From the NCBI GenBank assembly GCA_003955985.1, contig CP033784.1, forward strand, positions 1,798,001 through 1,862,000: a stretch of DNA of 64,000 nucleotides. The letters are read 5' to 3'. The notes beneath the pieces were generated by a model. The model was not told where the DNA came from and searched no databases. It saw only the letters and a list, made by a program, of their open reading frames with translations. This stretch comes from Corynebacterium jeikeium (GTDB lineage: Bacteria; Actinomycetota; Actinomycetes; Mycobacteriales; Mycobacteriaceae). A program made the translations under genes and the position numbers. This document shows positions 9,188 through 19,656 of the stretch, piece after piece; position 1 is the first letter of the stretch, and every line of letters starts with the position of its first letter.

Positions 9188-9219
9188 ACCAGGCCAGAGA
9201 AAAACTCTCTGACCTGGCT
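9188..9219 (-). terminator. Intrinsic terminator of tRNA-Asn
   Basis: CCAGG.CAGAG...CTCTCTG.CCTGG forms a stem read on the minus strand, followed there by TTTTCGTTT. It is placed just beyond the tRNA 3' end. Confidence 0.75.
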
Positions 9220-9225
9220 TAATTG

Positions 9226-9297
9226 CTCCTCCAGCTGGACTCGAACCAGCAACCCTTCGATTAACAGTCGAATGCTCTGCCATTGAGCTATGGAGGA
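9226..9297 (-). tRNA. tRNA-Asn (anticodon GTT)
   Basis: A 72-nt cloverleaf read on the minus strand. Acceptor stem TCCTCCA pairs with TGGAGGA, discriminator G, no encoded CCA. D-arm AGCTCAATGGCAGAGC; anticodon stem TCGA around loop CTGTTAA, giving anticodon GTT; T-arm with GGTTCGAGTCC. A terminator follows directly. Confidence 0.97.
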
Positions 9298-9460
9298 ATA
9301 TCCACCGCACAGAACCGGCTAAACCGAACTTCGGCCATGCCGTTCCTTGCGACGGATAGATACTTTACCCAGACCCCTTGAAACTCACAAATCGCCAGGT
9401 CAAAGGTCAATTTATACCTTCTTTTCCCACACGTCATGACACCGTTGTGAGTTCTCAGAG

Positions 9461-9487
9461 CCACGCAATCCACACAATCCACGCAAC
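9461..9487. repeat. Three 9-bp tandem units
   Basis: ccacgcaat, ccacacaat and ccacgcaac follow one another in the leader region of mscR. No function is evident. Confidence 0.5.
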
Positions 9488-9573
9488 CTCACACAGCGCC
9501 CACAAAGCTCCTACCAGTACTGAAAATGCTTTCCATCATGCACTTTTCATACCGCGCTCATACGATGGGGCTT

Positions 9574-10731
9574 ATGTCTGAACAAACCAACGGAACCGAA
9601 AACACCGAGCAAACCGCACGCGTTGTGCGCGGCGTTATCGCCCGCGAAAAAGGCGCACCTGTAGAACTTACTGATATCCACATCCCGTCCCCGGGCCCGA
9701 ACGATGTCATTGTTGACATCCAGGCCTGCGGCGTCTGCCATACAGACCTGGCTTACCGCGACGGCGATATCACCGACGAGTACCCGTTCTTCCTCGGCCA
9801 CGAGGCCGCAGGCGTGGTCTCCGAGATTGGCGAAGAGGTCACGCATGTTGCCGTCGGCGATTTCGTTGTCCTCAATTGGCGCGCCGTCTGTGGCGAGTGC
9901 CGCGCCTGCAAGCGTGGTGAGCCACAGTACTGCTTTAGCACTTTCAACGCCTCCAAGCCCATGACGCTTGCCGACGGCACCGTCCTCACCCCAGCACTTG
10001 GAATCGGCGCTTTTGCGGATGCCACCCTCGTCCACGAGGGCCAGTGCACCAAGGTCGATTCGGCAGCCGATCCGGCCGTTGCGGGCCTGCTGGGCTGCGG
10101 TGTCATGGCCGGCATCGGTGCGGCTATTAACACCGGCGAGGTCAAGCGCGGTGAATCGGTAGCCGTCATCGGCTGCGGTGGCGTTGGTACGGCCGCTATC
10201 GCCGGTGCCAAGCTGGCCGGCGCTAGCAAGATTATTGCCATCGATATCTCGAACGAGAAGCTGGACACCGCCCGCGAATTCGGCGCGACCGAGACTATTA
10301 ACTCTGCGGAGCTGGCTAAGAGCGATAAGGGCACCGGGGAAGAGGATCCCGTCGTTAAGCGAGTGCGTGAGCTGACCGATGGTTTCGGTGCTGATGTCGT
10401 GATCGATGCGGTCGGCCGTCCGGAAACCTACAAGCAGGCGTTCTACGCCCGTGACCTGGCTGGACGCGTTGTTCTGGTCGGCGTTCCGGCGCCGACAATG
10501 GAGCTGGATATCCCGCTGGCGGATGTGTTTAGCCGCGGTGGTGCGTTGAAGTCGTCCTGGTACGGCGACTGCCTGCCAGAGCGCGACTTCCCGATGCTGG
10601 TGGATCTGTCGTTGCAGAACCGCCTGCCACTAGAGGGCTTCGTGACGGAGCGCATTGGCATTGAGGATGTTGATGAGGCCTTCGAAACTATGAAGGCCGG
10701 TAAGGTACTGCGATCGGTGGTGACGCTGTGA
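9574..10731 (+). CDS. mscR: S-(hydroxymethyl)mycothiol dehydrogenase / mycothiol-dependent formaldehyde dehydrogenase
   Basis: Zn- and NAD-dependent medium-chain dehydrogenase that oxidises the formaldehyde-mycothiol adduct and can reduce S-nitrosomycothiol. It has 385 aa from the ATG at 9574 (an ATG three codons upstream is possible). Catalytic zinc ligands: Cys55 (GVCHTD) and His76 (GHEAAG). Structural zinc: Cys106, 109, 112, 120 in [15 protein letters not shown]. Rossmann motif GCGGVGTAA follows. It overlaps the next gene by 4 bp (GTGA); the same pair occurs in C. glutamicum (adhE/fadH) and M. tuberculosis (Rv2259-Rv2260), pointing to one detoxification operon. It implies the cell makes mycothiol. 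Confidence 0.9.
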   Translation: MSEQTNGTENTEQTARVVRGVIAREKGAPVELTDIHIPSPGPNDVIVDIQACGVCHTDLAYRDGDITDEYPFFLGHEAAGVVSEIGEEVTHVAVGDFVVLNWRAVCGECRACKRGEPQYCFSTFNASKPMTLADGTVLTPALGIGAFADATLVHEGQCTKVDSAADPAVAGLLGCGVMAGIGAAINTGEVKRGESVAVIGCGGVGTAAIAGAKLAGASKIIAIDISNEKLDTAREFGATETINSAELAKSDKGTGEEDPVVKRVRELTDGFGADVVIDAVGRPETYKQAFYARDLAGRVVLVGVPAPTMELDIPLADVFSRGGALKSSWYGDCLPERDFPMLVDLSLQNRLPLEGFVTERIGIEDVDEAFETMKAGKVLRSVVTL

Positions 10732-11360
10732 ACAAGGATTTGAGGGTTGACCACGTTCTCACGTCGGGCACGTTCTCGCTCGATGGTGGCACGTGGGACG
10801 TAGACAACAACGTATGGGTGCTCGGCGATGACCGTGAGGTCATTGTCATCGACGCGGCGCATGAGGCGCAGCCGATTATCGATGCGGTGGATGGTCGCAA
10901 GGTAAAGGCCATCGTGTGCACCCACGCACACAACGACCACATCACTGTGGCCCCTGAACTGCAGGAGAAGCTCGACGCTCCCCTGCTCGTCCACCCGGGC
11001 GACCAGATGCTGTGGGAGCAGTCCTGGCCGGATCTGGCGCACGAGGATCTCGCGCATGGTCAGCGCCTGGAGATTGCGGGCACGGAGGTTGTCATTATTA
11101 ACACTCCGGGCCACTCCCCTGGCTCGTGCTGTCTGTACGTACCGGAGGCCGCGGAGCTGTTCTCTGGTGACACGCTGTTTTCCGGCGGTCCGGGGGCGAC
11201 CGGTCGGTCCTACTCGGATTTCGACACGATTATTAACTCCATCCGCGACAATCTGCTGACTCTGCCTGCGGAAACGACTGTCCGCACGGGTCATGGCGAC
11301 CACACGACGATTGGCCGCGAGGCTCCGCACTTGGAAGAGTGGATTCGCCGCGGCTACTAG
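10728..11360 (+). CDS. Metallo-beta-lactamase-fold hydrolase, partner of mscR
   Basis: A 210-aa MBL-fold enzyme. The metal site is THAHNDHI (HxHxDH, about residues 65-70), with a further His in [10 protein letters not shown], Asp in FSGDTLF, and a C-terminal His in RTGHGDHT. The GTG start overlaps the mscR stop. By position it probably hydrolyses the S-formylmycothiol (or a related thioester) made by MscR, analogous to S-formylglutathione hydrolase; this is inference from context, not from motifs. Confidence 0.85.
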   Translation: MNKDLRVDHVLTSGTFSLDGGTWDVDNNVWVLGDDREVIVIDAAHEAQPIIDAVDGRKVKAIVCTHAHNDHITVAPELQEKLDAPLLVHPGDQMLWEQSWPDLAHEDLAHGQRLEIAGTEVVIINTPGHSPGSCCLYVPEAAELFSGDTLFSGGPGATGRSYSDFDTIINSIRDNLLTLPAETTVRTGHGDHTTIGREAPHLEEWIRRGY

Positions 11361-11374
11361 TCGCTAGCCACTAG

Positions 11375-13306
11375 CTACTCAAACACGACCTTGACCGCCT
11401 CTGCTTGCAGTTCGCGGCGGTACTGCTCCATCGCGAGCAGGTCCGCGAACAGCGAGTTGTAGGCGGTTTCGTCGTCTGAGGGGCGCATTCGTGAGAGCAT
11501 CGCCTTCAGCTGTGCAATTTGGTCACCGACCCACACCTCCTGCAACCGCGCCAGAATCGCCTGCGCATACGGGCGCAGCGTCTCTGCATCGACGGCGATT
11601 TGCTCCACGCCCAGCTCAGTCACGAGATGCTTGACGACGTCCTCCCGCGCCTGATCCATAATTGCGGTCGCCCAACTATGTGGCTGTGTGGCCGCTTCCC
11701 CGCAGGCACCACCTGCAGCCATGATGGCATCGAATACCGCCCGGTAGGTCGGATGCCCAAAGGTCTCGGGTGCGAGCGCATCGAATACCGGGCCGGTGGT
11801 GGCGGGCTCTTGAATTGCCAGCTTAAGGGCCTCACGCTGCGCATAGAGCACAGGGTCCCGCGGATTTGGATACGGCAGTGCCGGGTTGCGCCGGCGCCGC
11901 GCTTCCTCCGCCTCTTCACGGGCACGGGCCTCTTCTTGGCGACGCTGGTAGGGGGTGCGCTTTTCATTCTGTGGCCGACTGGCCTCCTCGCGGACGCGCT
12001 GCACCAGCTCGGCCTCATCATTCCAGCCGATCCAGCCGGCAACTTCGCGGGCATACTCATCGCGCAGCGCCGCGTCCTTGAGCTGGGCCAGGACAGGCAC
12101 CACTCGGCGCAGCCCGGAGACCCTGCCATTAGCGGTGGTCAGGTCATAGTCGGCCAGAAGTGTGCGGAGGACAAATTCGATCAATGGCCGTCGTGAAGCA
12201 ACGAGATCGCGCACTGCGGCCTCGCCCTTCTTCTGGCGCAGATCGCACGGATCCATGCCGTCCGGCGCGACCGCGACGTAGGACTGGCCGGTGAAGTTCT
12301 GCTCCCCCTCGAAGGCGCGCATGGCGGCCTTCTGTCCTGCCTCGTCGCCGTCGAAGGTGTAGATGAGTTCGCCGCGGAAGAAGTTGTCGTCGAGCATGAG
12401 ACGGCGCAGCAGCTGGAGGTGTTCCTCGCCGAAAGCGGTACCGCAGGACGCGACGGCCGTGGTCACGCCTGAGGCGTGCATGGCCATGACGTCAGTGTAG
12501 CCCTCCACGATTACAGCCTGATGACCAGTGGCAATGTCCTTCTTTGCCAGATCCAAGCCGAAAAGGACCTTGGACTTCTTGTACAGCATGGTCTCGGGCG
12601 TGTTCATGTACTTGCCCAGATTGTCATCGTCGAAAAGCTTGCGGGCACCAAAACCGATGACATCGCCGGACAAATTGCGGATCGGCCACATGAGACGACG
12701 GTGAAAACGATCGATCGGCCCCATGCGCCCCATCTTGGAAAGACCCGCCTTATCCAGCTCCTCGAAGCTAAAGCCCAGGCGCTGCAGGTGCTTGGTTAGA
12801 GTGTCCCAGCCGGCTGGCGAGTAACCACAGCCGAACTGGGCCGCGTGCTCGGCGGTGAAGCCGCGGTTTTCCAGAAACTCGCGCGCGGGCGCTGCCGCTG
12901 GCGTGGAGAACTGTTCGCGGTAGAACTTCTGTGCCTCGCGGTTTGCGGCGATGAGACGCTGGCGAGTTCCCGGTTCCTCGCGACGGCCCGTGCCGCCGCC
13001 CTCATAGTTAATGTGGAAGCCAATTTTCTCCGCACAGGCTTCGACAGCCTCCGGGAAAGACAGGTGTTCCATCTCCATGAGGAAGCTGAATACATCACCG
13101 CCCTTGCCGGTGGAAAAGCAGTGGTAGTAGCCATGATTGGGGCGTACGTGGAACGACGGCGTGCGCTCGTCTTTAAAAGGCGATAGCCCTTTCAGAGAAT
13201 CCGCGCCAGCCGGTTTGAGGTTCACGTATTCTGCAACGATCTCCTCAATCGGAGTCCGTTCGCGGATTGCCGCGATGTCGGAGTCCGGAATTCTTCCCCT
13301 AGCCAT
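11375..13306 (-). CDS. dnaG: DNA primase with degenerate zinc site
   Basis: Makes RNA primers at the replication fork; 643 aa. The ATG at 13306 has AAGG eight bases upstream and gives the family start MARGRIPDSDI; an in-frame TTG nine codons earlier was not used. The TOPRIM catalytic core is intact: VEGYTDVMA with Glu268 and DGDEAG at 319-324. The N-terminal zinc-ribbon region is present but has Ser42, Lys45, Cys63 and Thr66 where the M. tuberculosis protein has Cys, His, Cys, Cys, so zinc binding is probably lost. A C-terminal DnaB-binding region follows. Downstream of dgt, separated from it only by the opposite-strand RNase gene. Confidence 0.96.
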   Translation of the reverse strand: MARGRIPDSDIAAIRERTPIEEIVAEYVNLKPAGADSLKGLSPFKDERTPSFHVRPNHGYYHCFSTGKGGDVFSFLMEMEHLSFPEAVEACAEKIGFHINYEGGGTGRREEPGTRQRLIAANREAQKFYREQFSTPAAAPAREFLENRGFTAEHAAQFGCGYSPAGWDTLTKHLQRLGFSFEELDKAGLSKMGRMGPIDRFHRRLMWPIRNLSGDVIGFGARKLFDDDNLGKYMNTPETMLYKKSKVLFGLDLAKKDIATGHQAVIVEGYTDVMAMHASGVTTAVASCGTAFGEEHLQLLRRLMLDDNFFRGELIYTFDGDEAGQKAAMRAFEGEQNFTGQSYVAVAPDGMDPCDLRQKKGEAAVRDLVASRRPLIEFVLRTLLADYDLTTANGRVSGLRRVVPVLAQLKDAALRDEYAREVAGWIGWNDEAELVQRVREEASRPQNEKRTPYQRRQEEARAREEAEEARRRRNPALPYPNPRDPVLYAQREALKLAIQEPATTGPVFDALAPETFGHPTYRAVFDAIMAAGGACGEAATQPHSWATAIMDQAREDVVKHLVTELGVEQIAVDAETLRPYAQAILARLQEVWVGDQIAQLKAMLSRMRPSDDETAYNSLFADLLAMEQYRRELQAEAVKVVFE

Positions 13307-13426
13307 GAAAATAACCTTACCCAACCCGTCCAATCGACTCCGCCGTAGAGGTTTCGCTTGCCGACGAGCCGCCCGCGCTCAACCCAAAAGCGTGCCGGCG
13401 GCGACAGATATGGAAAGATACTAGCC

Positions 13427-13930
13427 ATGGCTGAGTGGAAGAAGATTGCGAGCGGTGTAGGCGCTGCCGCCCTGGTGCTGGCTGGTAGTTATTTCGGGCT
13501 CGATGGCGGAGACCAGAACTCTACGGCATCCGAGAACTCACAGGGGTCGCAGGATTCCACTGCCTCCAGCGCGAAACCAGGCCCTAAACCTGGCCCCAAC
13601 TTGGGCAGCAACAAGGCCGGCACAAAGGGTGCCACCTGCGCAGTAGATACCCTGCCGCAGGAGGCCGACGATGTTATCGACCGCATCCTGACCGACCAGG
13701 ACCACATCTATTCGCAGCACGACGGCAAGCACTTCGGCAACTACGAGGGACGCCTGCCGAAGGAGCGCGGTGACTACTACCGCGAATACACCGTGACCAC
13801 CCCGGGCAATTCCAGCCGCGGTGCACGCCGCATCGTTGTCGGCGGCGGTTCCGAAAACGATCCGGATGTCTGGTACTACACCGACGACCACTACGAGAGC
13901 TTCTGCGAAATTCCTGACGCGGAGGAGTAG
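13427..13930 (+). CDS. Secreted or tethered RNase Sa/T1-family ribonuclease
   Basis: A 167-aa protein. Residues 8-24 form a signal or anchor segment, 28-70 a Ser/Gly/Pro/Lys linker, and 71-160 a guanyl-specific RNase domain resembling Streptomyces RNase Sa. Catalytic residues line up: Glu120 in REYTVTTPG, Arg135 in RGARRI, His155 in DDHYESF. Cys71 and Cys160 bracket the domain as the RNase Sa disulphide does. An upstream in-frame extension was rejected because ATG 13427 precedes the signal segment directly. It lies between dgt and dnaG on the opposite strand, 120 bp divergent from dnaG. No barstar-like inhibitor gene is visible nearby, as expected for an exported enzyme. Confidence 0.87.
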   Translation: MAEWKKIASGVGAAALVLAGSYFGLDGGDQNSTASENSQGSQDSTASSAKPGPKPGPNLGSNKAGTKGATCAVDTLPQEADDVIDRILTDQDHIYSQHDGKHFGNYEGRLPKERGDYYREYTVTTPGNSSRGARRIVVGGGSENDPDVWYYTDDHYESFCEIPDAEE

Positions 13931-13934
13931 ACAA

Positions 13935-15227
13935 CTATCCCCACGCCGCGGCCACACCAGCAATCTGGCGATCAAGCCGCTCTACACGCGACTCCGTCAT
14001 TGACGCTAGCTGATCAACAATCACCCGCAGCCGCGCTTGGTCACTCTCCGCGCGGGAATAGAGCCACTGGAACATCGGATCAAGCGTTCCCGGAGCACCC
14101 TCCTGCAGATACTCGGCCACCCGGAAAAGGCGATCGCGCTCACGCTCCTGACGGCGAATATGACGCGGAAGATCCATCACATACAGCACGGCGATGGTCT
14201 TCAGCATGGTGACCTCGGCCAGAATCGAGCTGGGCACGGCGAGGTCCGCGTCGTAACGCCCGAGCGGAAGCGTCGACCCGGAGGCAGCACGCGTACCCGC
14301 GACGGAAGCAGTGACAAAACGGCCGACCAGCTCCGAGGTCATCCGTTTCAGCGCGACCAGCGAGCGCAGCGAACCATCATAGGACGCCGCAGCTGATACC
14401 ACCGGCAAGCTGGCAAGACGCCCGGCAGCCTCGACGAGCTCCGCTGGATCGCCACCAAATGCGGCAGCGCCCTTGTCAGCGAGTGCGGCCAGTTCCACCG
14501 TGTCCCACAGAACACCCAGGTCAACGCGGCCAGAGACGATGCCATCCTCGACATCGTGGACGGAATAGGCGACATCGTCAGACCAGTCCATGATCTGCGC
14601 CTCAAGACACTGCTTGCCGTGCGGAACGCCCTGGCGAATCCACTGCAGAATTGCGGCATCTTCCTGGTAGGCCCCGTACTTGTGGCGGAGCTGACCATCG
14701 GGACCGATTGGCGTCCACGGGTACTTACAAGCCGCATCGAGCGCCGCCCGAGTGAGATTGAGTCCGCAGGGCTCACCTGTACCATCGAGCACCTTCGGCT
14801 CGAGGCGAGTGAGAATACGCAGCGTCTGCGCGTTGCCCTCAAACCCGCCGCACCCAGCGGCAATCTCGTTGAGAGCGCGCTCGCCGTTGTGGCCATACGG
14901 CGGATGCCCGATGTCATGGGTCAGGCCGGCCAGCTCTGCGAGATCCTCATCTGCACCCAACTCGCTGGCGATTCCGCGGGAAATCTGCGCGACCTCCAGC
15001 GAGTGAGTCAGGCGTGTGCGGGGAGTATCGCCCTCCCCTGGCCCCACAACCTGGGTTTTGTCAGCCAGCCTGCGCAGCGCTGCGGAGTGCAGGACGCGGG
15101 CGCGATCTCGTGCAAACGCCGCCCGGTGGGTTTCCAAGGACTGCACCCCGGGCAGCAATGACTGCTTCGGAGACTCCTCGACAATACGAGCGAGTTCAAA
15201 AGATGAATACGAAAATTTACCGGCCAC
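13935..15227 (-). CDS. dgt: dGTP triphosphohydrolase-like protein
   Basis: HD-domain enzyme that splits dNTPs (typically dGTP) into deoxynucleoside and triphosphate, 430 aa. Metal-binding HD residues: His75 (THSLEVA), His104-Asp105 and His108 ([12 protein letters not shown]), with a further Asp in [15 protein letters not shown] start at 15227. Its partnership with dnaG, next in the same direction, is common in actinobacteria and links dNTP balance with replication. Only 28 bp separate its start from that of the divergent TPM-domain gene. Confidence 0.93.
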   Translation of the reverse strand: MAGKFSYSSFELARIVEESPKQSLLPGVQSLETHRAAFARDRARVLHSAALRRLADKTQVVGPGEGDTPRTRLTHSLEVAQISRGIASELGADEDLAELAGLTHDIGHPPYGHNGERALNEIAAGCGGFEGNAQTLRILTRLEPKVLDGTGEPCGLNLTRAALDAACKYPWTPIGPDGQLRHKYGAYQEDAAILQWIRQGVPHGKQCLEAQIMDWSDDVAYSVHDVEDGIVSGRVDLGVLWDTVELAALADKGAAAFGGDPAELVEAAGRLASLPVVSAAASYDGSLRSLVALKRMTSELVGRFVTASVAGTRAASGSTLPLGRYDADLAVPSSILAEVTMLKTIAVLYVMDLPRHIRRQERERDRLFRVAEYLQEGAPGTLDPMFQWLYSRAESDQARLRVIVDQLASMTESRVERLDRQIAGVAAAWG

Positions 15228-15255
15228 GTAATTATTGTTACGTATCCTTGTAGAT

Positions 15256-17289
15256 ATGTCTGACAGGAATCGCGTGTTTCGCCCCCTTTACCTTGCCGCA
15301 TCGGGTGCTTTTCTCGGCCTGAGCATGCCGCTAATTACTGCCGCACTACCGGCACAGCCACCGGTTCACGCACCTGCTTCGCTGCTGGCACTCGCGCCGT
15401 CAGCATCCCTGGCGCACGCCGAGGCACCGGCGGATGTGTCGGGCGAGGTGGCTGATCTCGCAGGTGTGCTGAGCGGCGGCGATGAAGCTCGTCTGAAGGA
15501 GCAGATTCAGCAGCTCAAGACAGAGAAGCGACTCCTGTTCTCGGTGTTTTACATCAAGAGCTTCGACGGCATTCAGGGCGAACAGTGGGCGCAGCAGGCC
15601 TGGGAGCACCTCGGAGCTGCCGACAACCGCGGTGTCCTGGTCGTCGCCGTGGAAGACCGAAACCTCGGCGCTTTCGTCGGAGACTCCTTCCCCCGCAACG
15701 CGGAGGCCATCAACAGAGCAGCTCAAGGGCAGTTGTTAGAGGATGACAACTGGGCAGCTGCGGGTGAAGCTGCCATCGCCGAGGCAGGCGGTGGCAGCGG
15801 CTCCGCCGGTGGGTGGGCACTCGGCGCCGGCCTCGGTGGTGCCGCCGTTGTCGGTGGCGCCACCTGGGCCGTGGGCCGCCGCAATAAGAAGAAGCGCGAT
15901 GAGGAGGAGATCGCTCGTGGCCGCAACATCGACCCCAAGGATGTCTCTTCGCTGGACTCGCTGAGCACCAGCTCGCTCGATGTTCTTGCGCACGATGAGA
16001 TTGTCAGTACCGATGAGTCCATTCGCAAAGCCCGCACCGAGCTCGACCTCGCCCGCGCTGAGTTCGGCACCGAACGCATCCGCAGCTTCGACAACGCACT
16101 GAAGCACTCTCAGTCCACGCTCGAGCGTGCGTTTGCACTTCGCCAACAGCTTGACGACGGCTCCGTGTCCGACGAAATCGAGCGCCGCAGTGTCCTGCTG
16201 GAGATTATCTCCACCTGTGGTGTTGCGGATGACCAGCTCGACGGCGAGGCCGCAAACTTCCAGAAACTCCGCCAGGAGTTGATGAATGCTGAAGCGACGA
16301 TTTCGAAGCTCACTCAGCGAAGTGTCGAGCTGCGTTCACGTATGCCGCGTGCCGGCGAAATTCTCGATGGTCTGCGCGCACGTTACGAAGAGCAGATGCT
16401 CAGCTCTGTGACCGACAATATCGACATGGCCACGGAGCACCTGAATCAGGCTGACCAGTCAATGTCTGAGGCCCGCCGCATCGCGGACCTACCTGCCGGT
16501 GAGCAAGGTGGTCTGATTGATGCGCTGTCGGCCACCGACTTTGCGCTCACACAGGCAGAGAGTCTTCTGGAGGCCATTGAACACGCCGATAGCGATATTC
16601 ACGCTGCAGTCGCTGGACTGGCTTCCCTTATCGCCGAGGTCCGCGGTGAAATCGATGAGGCCTCGCACCTGATGTCGGCACCGCAAGGCGCCAACATCAA
16701 CCGCGAGCGTCTCAATGCGGCCATCGAAGCAGGCCGTGAAGCACTCGGTGTGGCAGCCAATAAGTCCGAAGTGGATCCACTGAGTTCCTGGACCGCACTG
16801 ACCGATGCCGATGAGCTACTCGACGAAGCCCTCGACTCCGCTCGAGACAAGGCCGCGTCGTTCGCCCGCGCTACCGCTACTTTGCAGCACAGCATGCAGG
16901 ATGCCGACAATCACATTCGCGCCGCGGCTGACTTAATTGCTACCCGCCGCCGTGTGGTTGGCGCTGAGGCTCGCACTCGCCTCGCGGAGGCGCAGCGTGC
17001 TTACGGCTCTGCTCAGGGCTTGGCCAACGACGATCCGCGAAAGGCGTTGGCCTACGCACGTCGTGCGCGCAAGCTCGCGGCTGAGGCCGCTGACTTGGCC
17101 CGCCGTGACATCCGCCGCTACCAGGATCAGCGCCGCGGTGGCGGCAGCAACGGATCGATGGTCGCCGGCATGGTGCTGGGAAGCATGCTCAGCAACAACA
17201 GCGGCTTTGGTGGCAGCATCGGTGGCTTCGGCGGTTTCGGCGGAGGTTCGAGCCGACCAGGCGGCTCCGGCAGCACAATGGGCTTCTAG
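15256..17289 (+). CDS. TPM-domain membrane protein with long coiled-coil tail
   Basis: A 677-aa envelope protein. A signal segment spans residues about 8-32 and a TPM (YgcG-type) domain about 60-165, including ENRGVLVV-like [12 protein letters not shown]. After a Gly/Ser linker a transmembrane helix (about 186-208) is followed by a basic stop ([12 protein letters not shown]). Residues 240-620 are rich in Ala/Glu/Leu/Arg heptads, probably cytoplasmic coiled coil, and the C-terminus is Gly/Ser rich. Actinobacterial relatives are uncharacterised. The start ATG 15256 is the first before the signal segment; it has no clear ribosome site and may be leaderless. Confidence 0.85.
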   Translation: MSDRNRVFRPLYLAASGAFLGLSMPLITAALPAQPPVHAPASLLALAPSASLAHAEAPADVSGEVADLAGVLSGGDEARLKEQIQQLKTEKRLLFSVFYIKSFDGIQGEQWAQQAWEHLGAADNRGVLVVAVEDRNLGAFVGDSFPRNAEAINRAAQGQLLEDDNWAAAGEAAIAEAGGGSGSAGGWALGAGLGGAAVVGGATWAVGRRNKKKRDEEEIARGRNIDPKDVSSLDSLSTSSLDVLAHDEIVSTDESIRKARTELDLARAEFGTERIRSFDNALKHSQSTLERAFALRQQLDDGSVSDEIERRSVLLEIISTCGVADDQLDGEAANFQKLRQELMNAEATISKLTQRSVELRSRMPRAGEILDGLRARYEEQMLSSVTDNIDMATEHLNQADQSMSEARRIADLPAGEQGGLIDALSATDFALTQAESLLEAIEHADSDIHAAVAGLASLIAEVRGEIDEASHLMSAPQGANINRERLNAAIEAGREALGVAANKSEVDPLSSWTALTDADELLDEALDSARDKAASFARATATLQHSMQDADNHIRAAADLIATRRRVVGAEARTRLAEAQRAYGSAQGLANDDPRKALAYARRARKLAAEAADLARRDIRRYQDQRRGGGSNGSMVAGMVLGSMLSNNSGFGGSIGGFGGFGGGSSRPGGSGSTMGF

Positions 17290-17297
17290 ATTCCCGC

Positions 17298-17720
17298 CTA
17301 AATTCGCATCTGGCGTGGTCCATCCACAGACCACGTCGCCAGAGCGGCGGCAATCAGCCAGTCTTCGAAACTCCCCCGGAAGTCTCCTTTCTGGGCATAG
17401 ACACCAAATACCCCTCGGCCTAGACTGTCCTCTCTGACGATTCGGGCGAGCTCATAGCCTGGCCGCTCGATGTCGAAGACCGTGCGAATTCCCCGTCCTT
17501 CTCTGTTTAGGACGAAAGAATCCCCCTCATCCGGATTCGTCATCACTAGCGCGTTCGTGCTAAAAAAGCGGGCTTTCACCTGCCAGCCACGCCCTTGTGA
17601 CGAGGTGATCCAGAAAGCACTAAAGACCCCGTCCTGACAGCTCCAGCCGTCGGACAGGGCCTTTTGGTTCTCGTCGTAAACGACGCCGTCTGCAATAGTT
17701 GCTACACGATCCACACCCAA
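17298..17720 (-). CDS. Hypothetical protein, second in the glyS downstream pair
   Basis: About 140 aa, TTG start at 17720 (a GTG at 17714 is an alternative), overlapping the upstream gene by 19 bp. It has no signal or clear membrane segment and no family was recognised. The pattern of beta-strand-like stretches (FSAFWITSSQGRGWQVKARFF, IRTVFDIERPG) resembles that of LURP-like or tubby-like small proteins, but this is only an impression. It is coupled to the preceding membrane protein, suggesting a joint function. Confidence 0.65.
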   Translation of the reverse strand: MGVDRVATIADGVVYDENQKALSDGWSCQDGVFSAFWITSSQGRGWQVKARFFSTNALVMTNPDEGDSFVLNREGRGIRTVFDIERPGYELARIVREDSLGRGVFGVYAQKGDFRGSFEDWLIAAALATWSVDGPRQMRI

Positions 17721-18271
17721 ATCATATAGGCAATCAGCAAGAGCAAGCAGACAGTGAGAATCCAGGTAGAGGAAACCATGCGGGACTCCAGCACTCGACG
17801 AGCACTGTAGACCAGGAAGATCTTCTCCTCTTCCGGCAGCGCACGGCCCTCATCGGTGTCGAACTGCACCTCTGCGTGGCGCACGCCACGGGACGCACCG
17901 GTAAACTGACCCCACTTCTCGCCGGTCTTCGCATTCTCGATGACGTAGTTCGTCGATCCCTCGCACACCAGCTTGCCTTCAGGACGATCCGGCCCAAAGG
18001 TCACTGAAAGCTGCTTGGCTCGCGAAATCTTGTCACGGTCAGCAGCAACGGTCGAGAACACGCGGCCGTTGGGAAGCGTGGCGGAAACACGGTGATTAGC
18101 AGAGGCATCAATGACCCACTCCCCTTCCGGGGTGTTGAGGCGATCGCCCTGCTCATCACGGATGTACGTGCCGACTTCGGTGCTTTCCTTCAGAATCGGC
18201 CAGGTTTGCTCGGATTTTTCCCGAGAGCCGTCGCCGAGACTATAGGATTCCCAAAAAACTTCTTCGGCCAT
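17702..18271 (-). CDS. Hypothetical protein with C-terminal membrane anchor
   Basis: 189 aa. The first 165 residues are soluble, with charged beta-rich segments; residues about 168-188 are one hydrophobic helix ending at the C-terminus, so it is a tail-anchored protein. Its ATG overlaps the glyS stop (TAATG), so it is translated from the glyS operon. No domain was recognised. It overlaps the following gene, whose start falls within its last codons. Confidence 0.75.
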   Translation of the reverse strand: MAEEVFWESYSLGDGSREKSEQTWPILKESTEVGTYIRDEQGDRLNTPEGEWVIDASANHRVSATLPNGRVFSTVAADRDKISRAKQLSVTFGPDRPEGKLVCEGSTNYVIENAKTGEKWGQFTGASRGVRHAEVQFDTDEGRALPEEEKIFLVYSARRVLESRMVSSTWILTVCLLLLIAYMIWVWIV

Positions 18272-19656
18272 TAGCAGCCCACCAGGCGAGCTGCGAGGTA
18301 GCCTTCCAGCTCGTCAATCTTGACGCGCTCCTGCTCCATGGTGTCGCGGTCACGGACGGTCACAGCGTTGTCCTCGAGAGTATCGAAGTCAACGGTGACA
18401 CAGAACGGAGTACCGATCTCATCCTGGCGACGGTAACGACGGCCGATAGCACCGGAGGTGTCGTAATCGACGGCCCAGTACTGGCGCAGCTTGTCGGCGA
18501 CAGCCTCAGCAGTCGGAGTCAGGGTGTCCTTCTTCGACAGCGGCAAAACAGCAACCTTAACCGGCGACAGACGCGGGTCCAGCTTCAGCACAGTACGGGT
18601 GTCGGTGCCGCCCTTTGCGTTCGGCACCTCTTCCTCGGTGTAGGCATCACACAGGAAGGCCATCAGGGCGCGGGTCAGACCGAAGGACGGCTCAATGACG
18701 TACGGAACGTACTTTTCGCCGGTAACCTGGTCGTGGTAACGCAGGTCTTCCTTGGAGTGCTCGATGTGGCAGCCGAGGTCGTAGTCCGTACGGTTGGCGA
18801 CACCCATCAGCTCGCCCCACTCGTTTCCCTGGAAGTGGAAACGGTACTCGAAGTCGATTGTGCGTGCAGAGTAGTGAGCGCGCTCGTCCTTCGGAACGTC
18901 GAACTGACGCATGTTCTCCGGGTTAACGCCCAGGTCAATGAACCAGTTCCAGCAGGCGTCGACCCACTCATCGAACTTCTCTTCCGCCTGGTCCGGTGCG
19001 ACGAAGTACTCGATCTCCATCTGTTCGAACTCGCGGGTACGGAAGATGAAGTTACCCGGGGTGATCTCGTTGCGGAATGCCTTACCGGTCTGGCCGATAC
19101 CGAACGGTGGCTTCAGGCGAGCCGTGGTCATAACGTTCTTGAAGTTGACGAAGATACCCTGAGCGGTCTCCGGGCGCATGTAGTGCAGGCCCTGCTCATT
19201 GTCGACCGGGCCGAGGAAGGTCTTCATCAGACCGGAGAACATCTGCGGCTCGGTCCAGTTGCCCGGCTGACCGGTCTCCGGGTCCGGAACGTCTGCCAGA
19301 CCATTGGCCGGCGGGTGACCGTGCTTGGCCTCGTAGGCCTCCAGCAGGTGGTCAGCGCGGTAGCGCTTGTGGGTGTGCAGGGACTCCACCAGCGGGTCGG
19401 TGAAGGTAGCGACGTGGCCGGAAGCTTCCCAGACCTGGCGCGGCAGGATAATGGAGGAATCCAGGCCGACGACATCCTTACGGCCGGTGACGAAGGTCTT
19501 CCACCACTGGCGCTTGATGTTTTCCTTCAGCTCCACACCCAGGGGACCGTAATCCCATGCCGAGCGGGTACCGCCGTAAATTTCACCACACGGGTAAACG
19601 AACCCCCTGCGCTTACACAGGTTGGCGACGGTATCGACAACTGACTTAGGTGCCAC
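18271..19656 (-). CDS. glyS: Glycyl-tRNA synthetase (single-chain, class II)
   Basis: Charges tRNA-Gly with glycine; 461 aa, the length of the C. glutamicum enzyme. It shows the GlyRS N-terminal signature ([13 protein letters not shown], then WDYGPLG), motif 2 region ([25 protein letters not shown]) and motif 3 [15 protein letters not shown] start at 19656 with AAGGAG eleven bases upstream. It is divergent from zur across 190 bp and leads a three-gene unit. Confidence 0.97.
   Translation of the reverse strand: MAPKSVVDTVANLCKRRGFVYPCGEIYGGTRSAWDYGPLGVELKENIKRQWWKTFVTGRKDVVGLDSSIILPRQVWEASGHVATFTDPLVESLHTHKRYRADHLLEAYEAKHGHPPANGLADVPDPETGQPGNWTEPQMFSGLMKTFLGPVDNEQGLHYMRPETAQGIFVNFKNVMTTARLKPPFGIGQTGKAFRNEITPGNFIFRTREFEQMEIEYFVAPDQAEEKFDEWVDACWNWFIDLGVNPENMRQFDVPKDERAHYSARTIDFEYRFHFQGNEWGELMGVANRTDYDLGCHIEHSKEDLRYHDQVTGEKYVPYVIEPSFGLTRALMAFLCDAYTEEEVPNAKGGTDTRTVLKLDPRLSPVKVAVLPLSKKDTLTPTAEAVADKLRQYWAVDYDTSGAIGRRYRRQDEIGTPFCVTVDFDTLEDNAVTVRDRDTMEQERVKIDELEGYLAARLVGC

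Noticed and set aside
18733..19644. 303-codon plus-strand frame across glyS
   Set aside because: Shadow of glycyl-tRNA synthetase; no independent signals.
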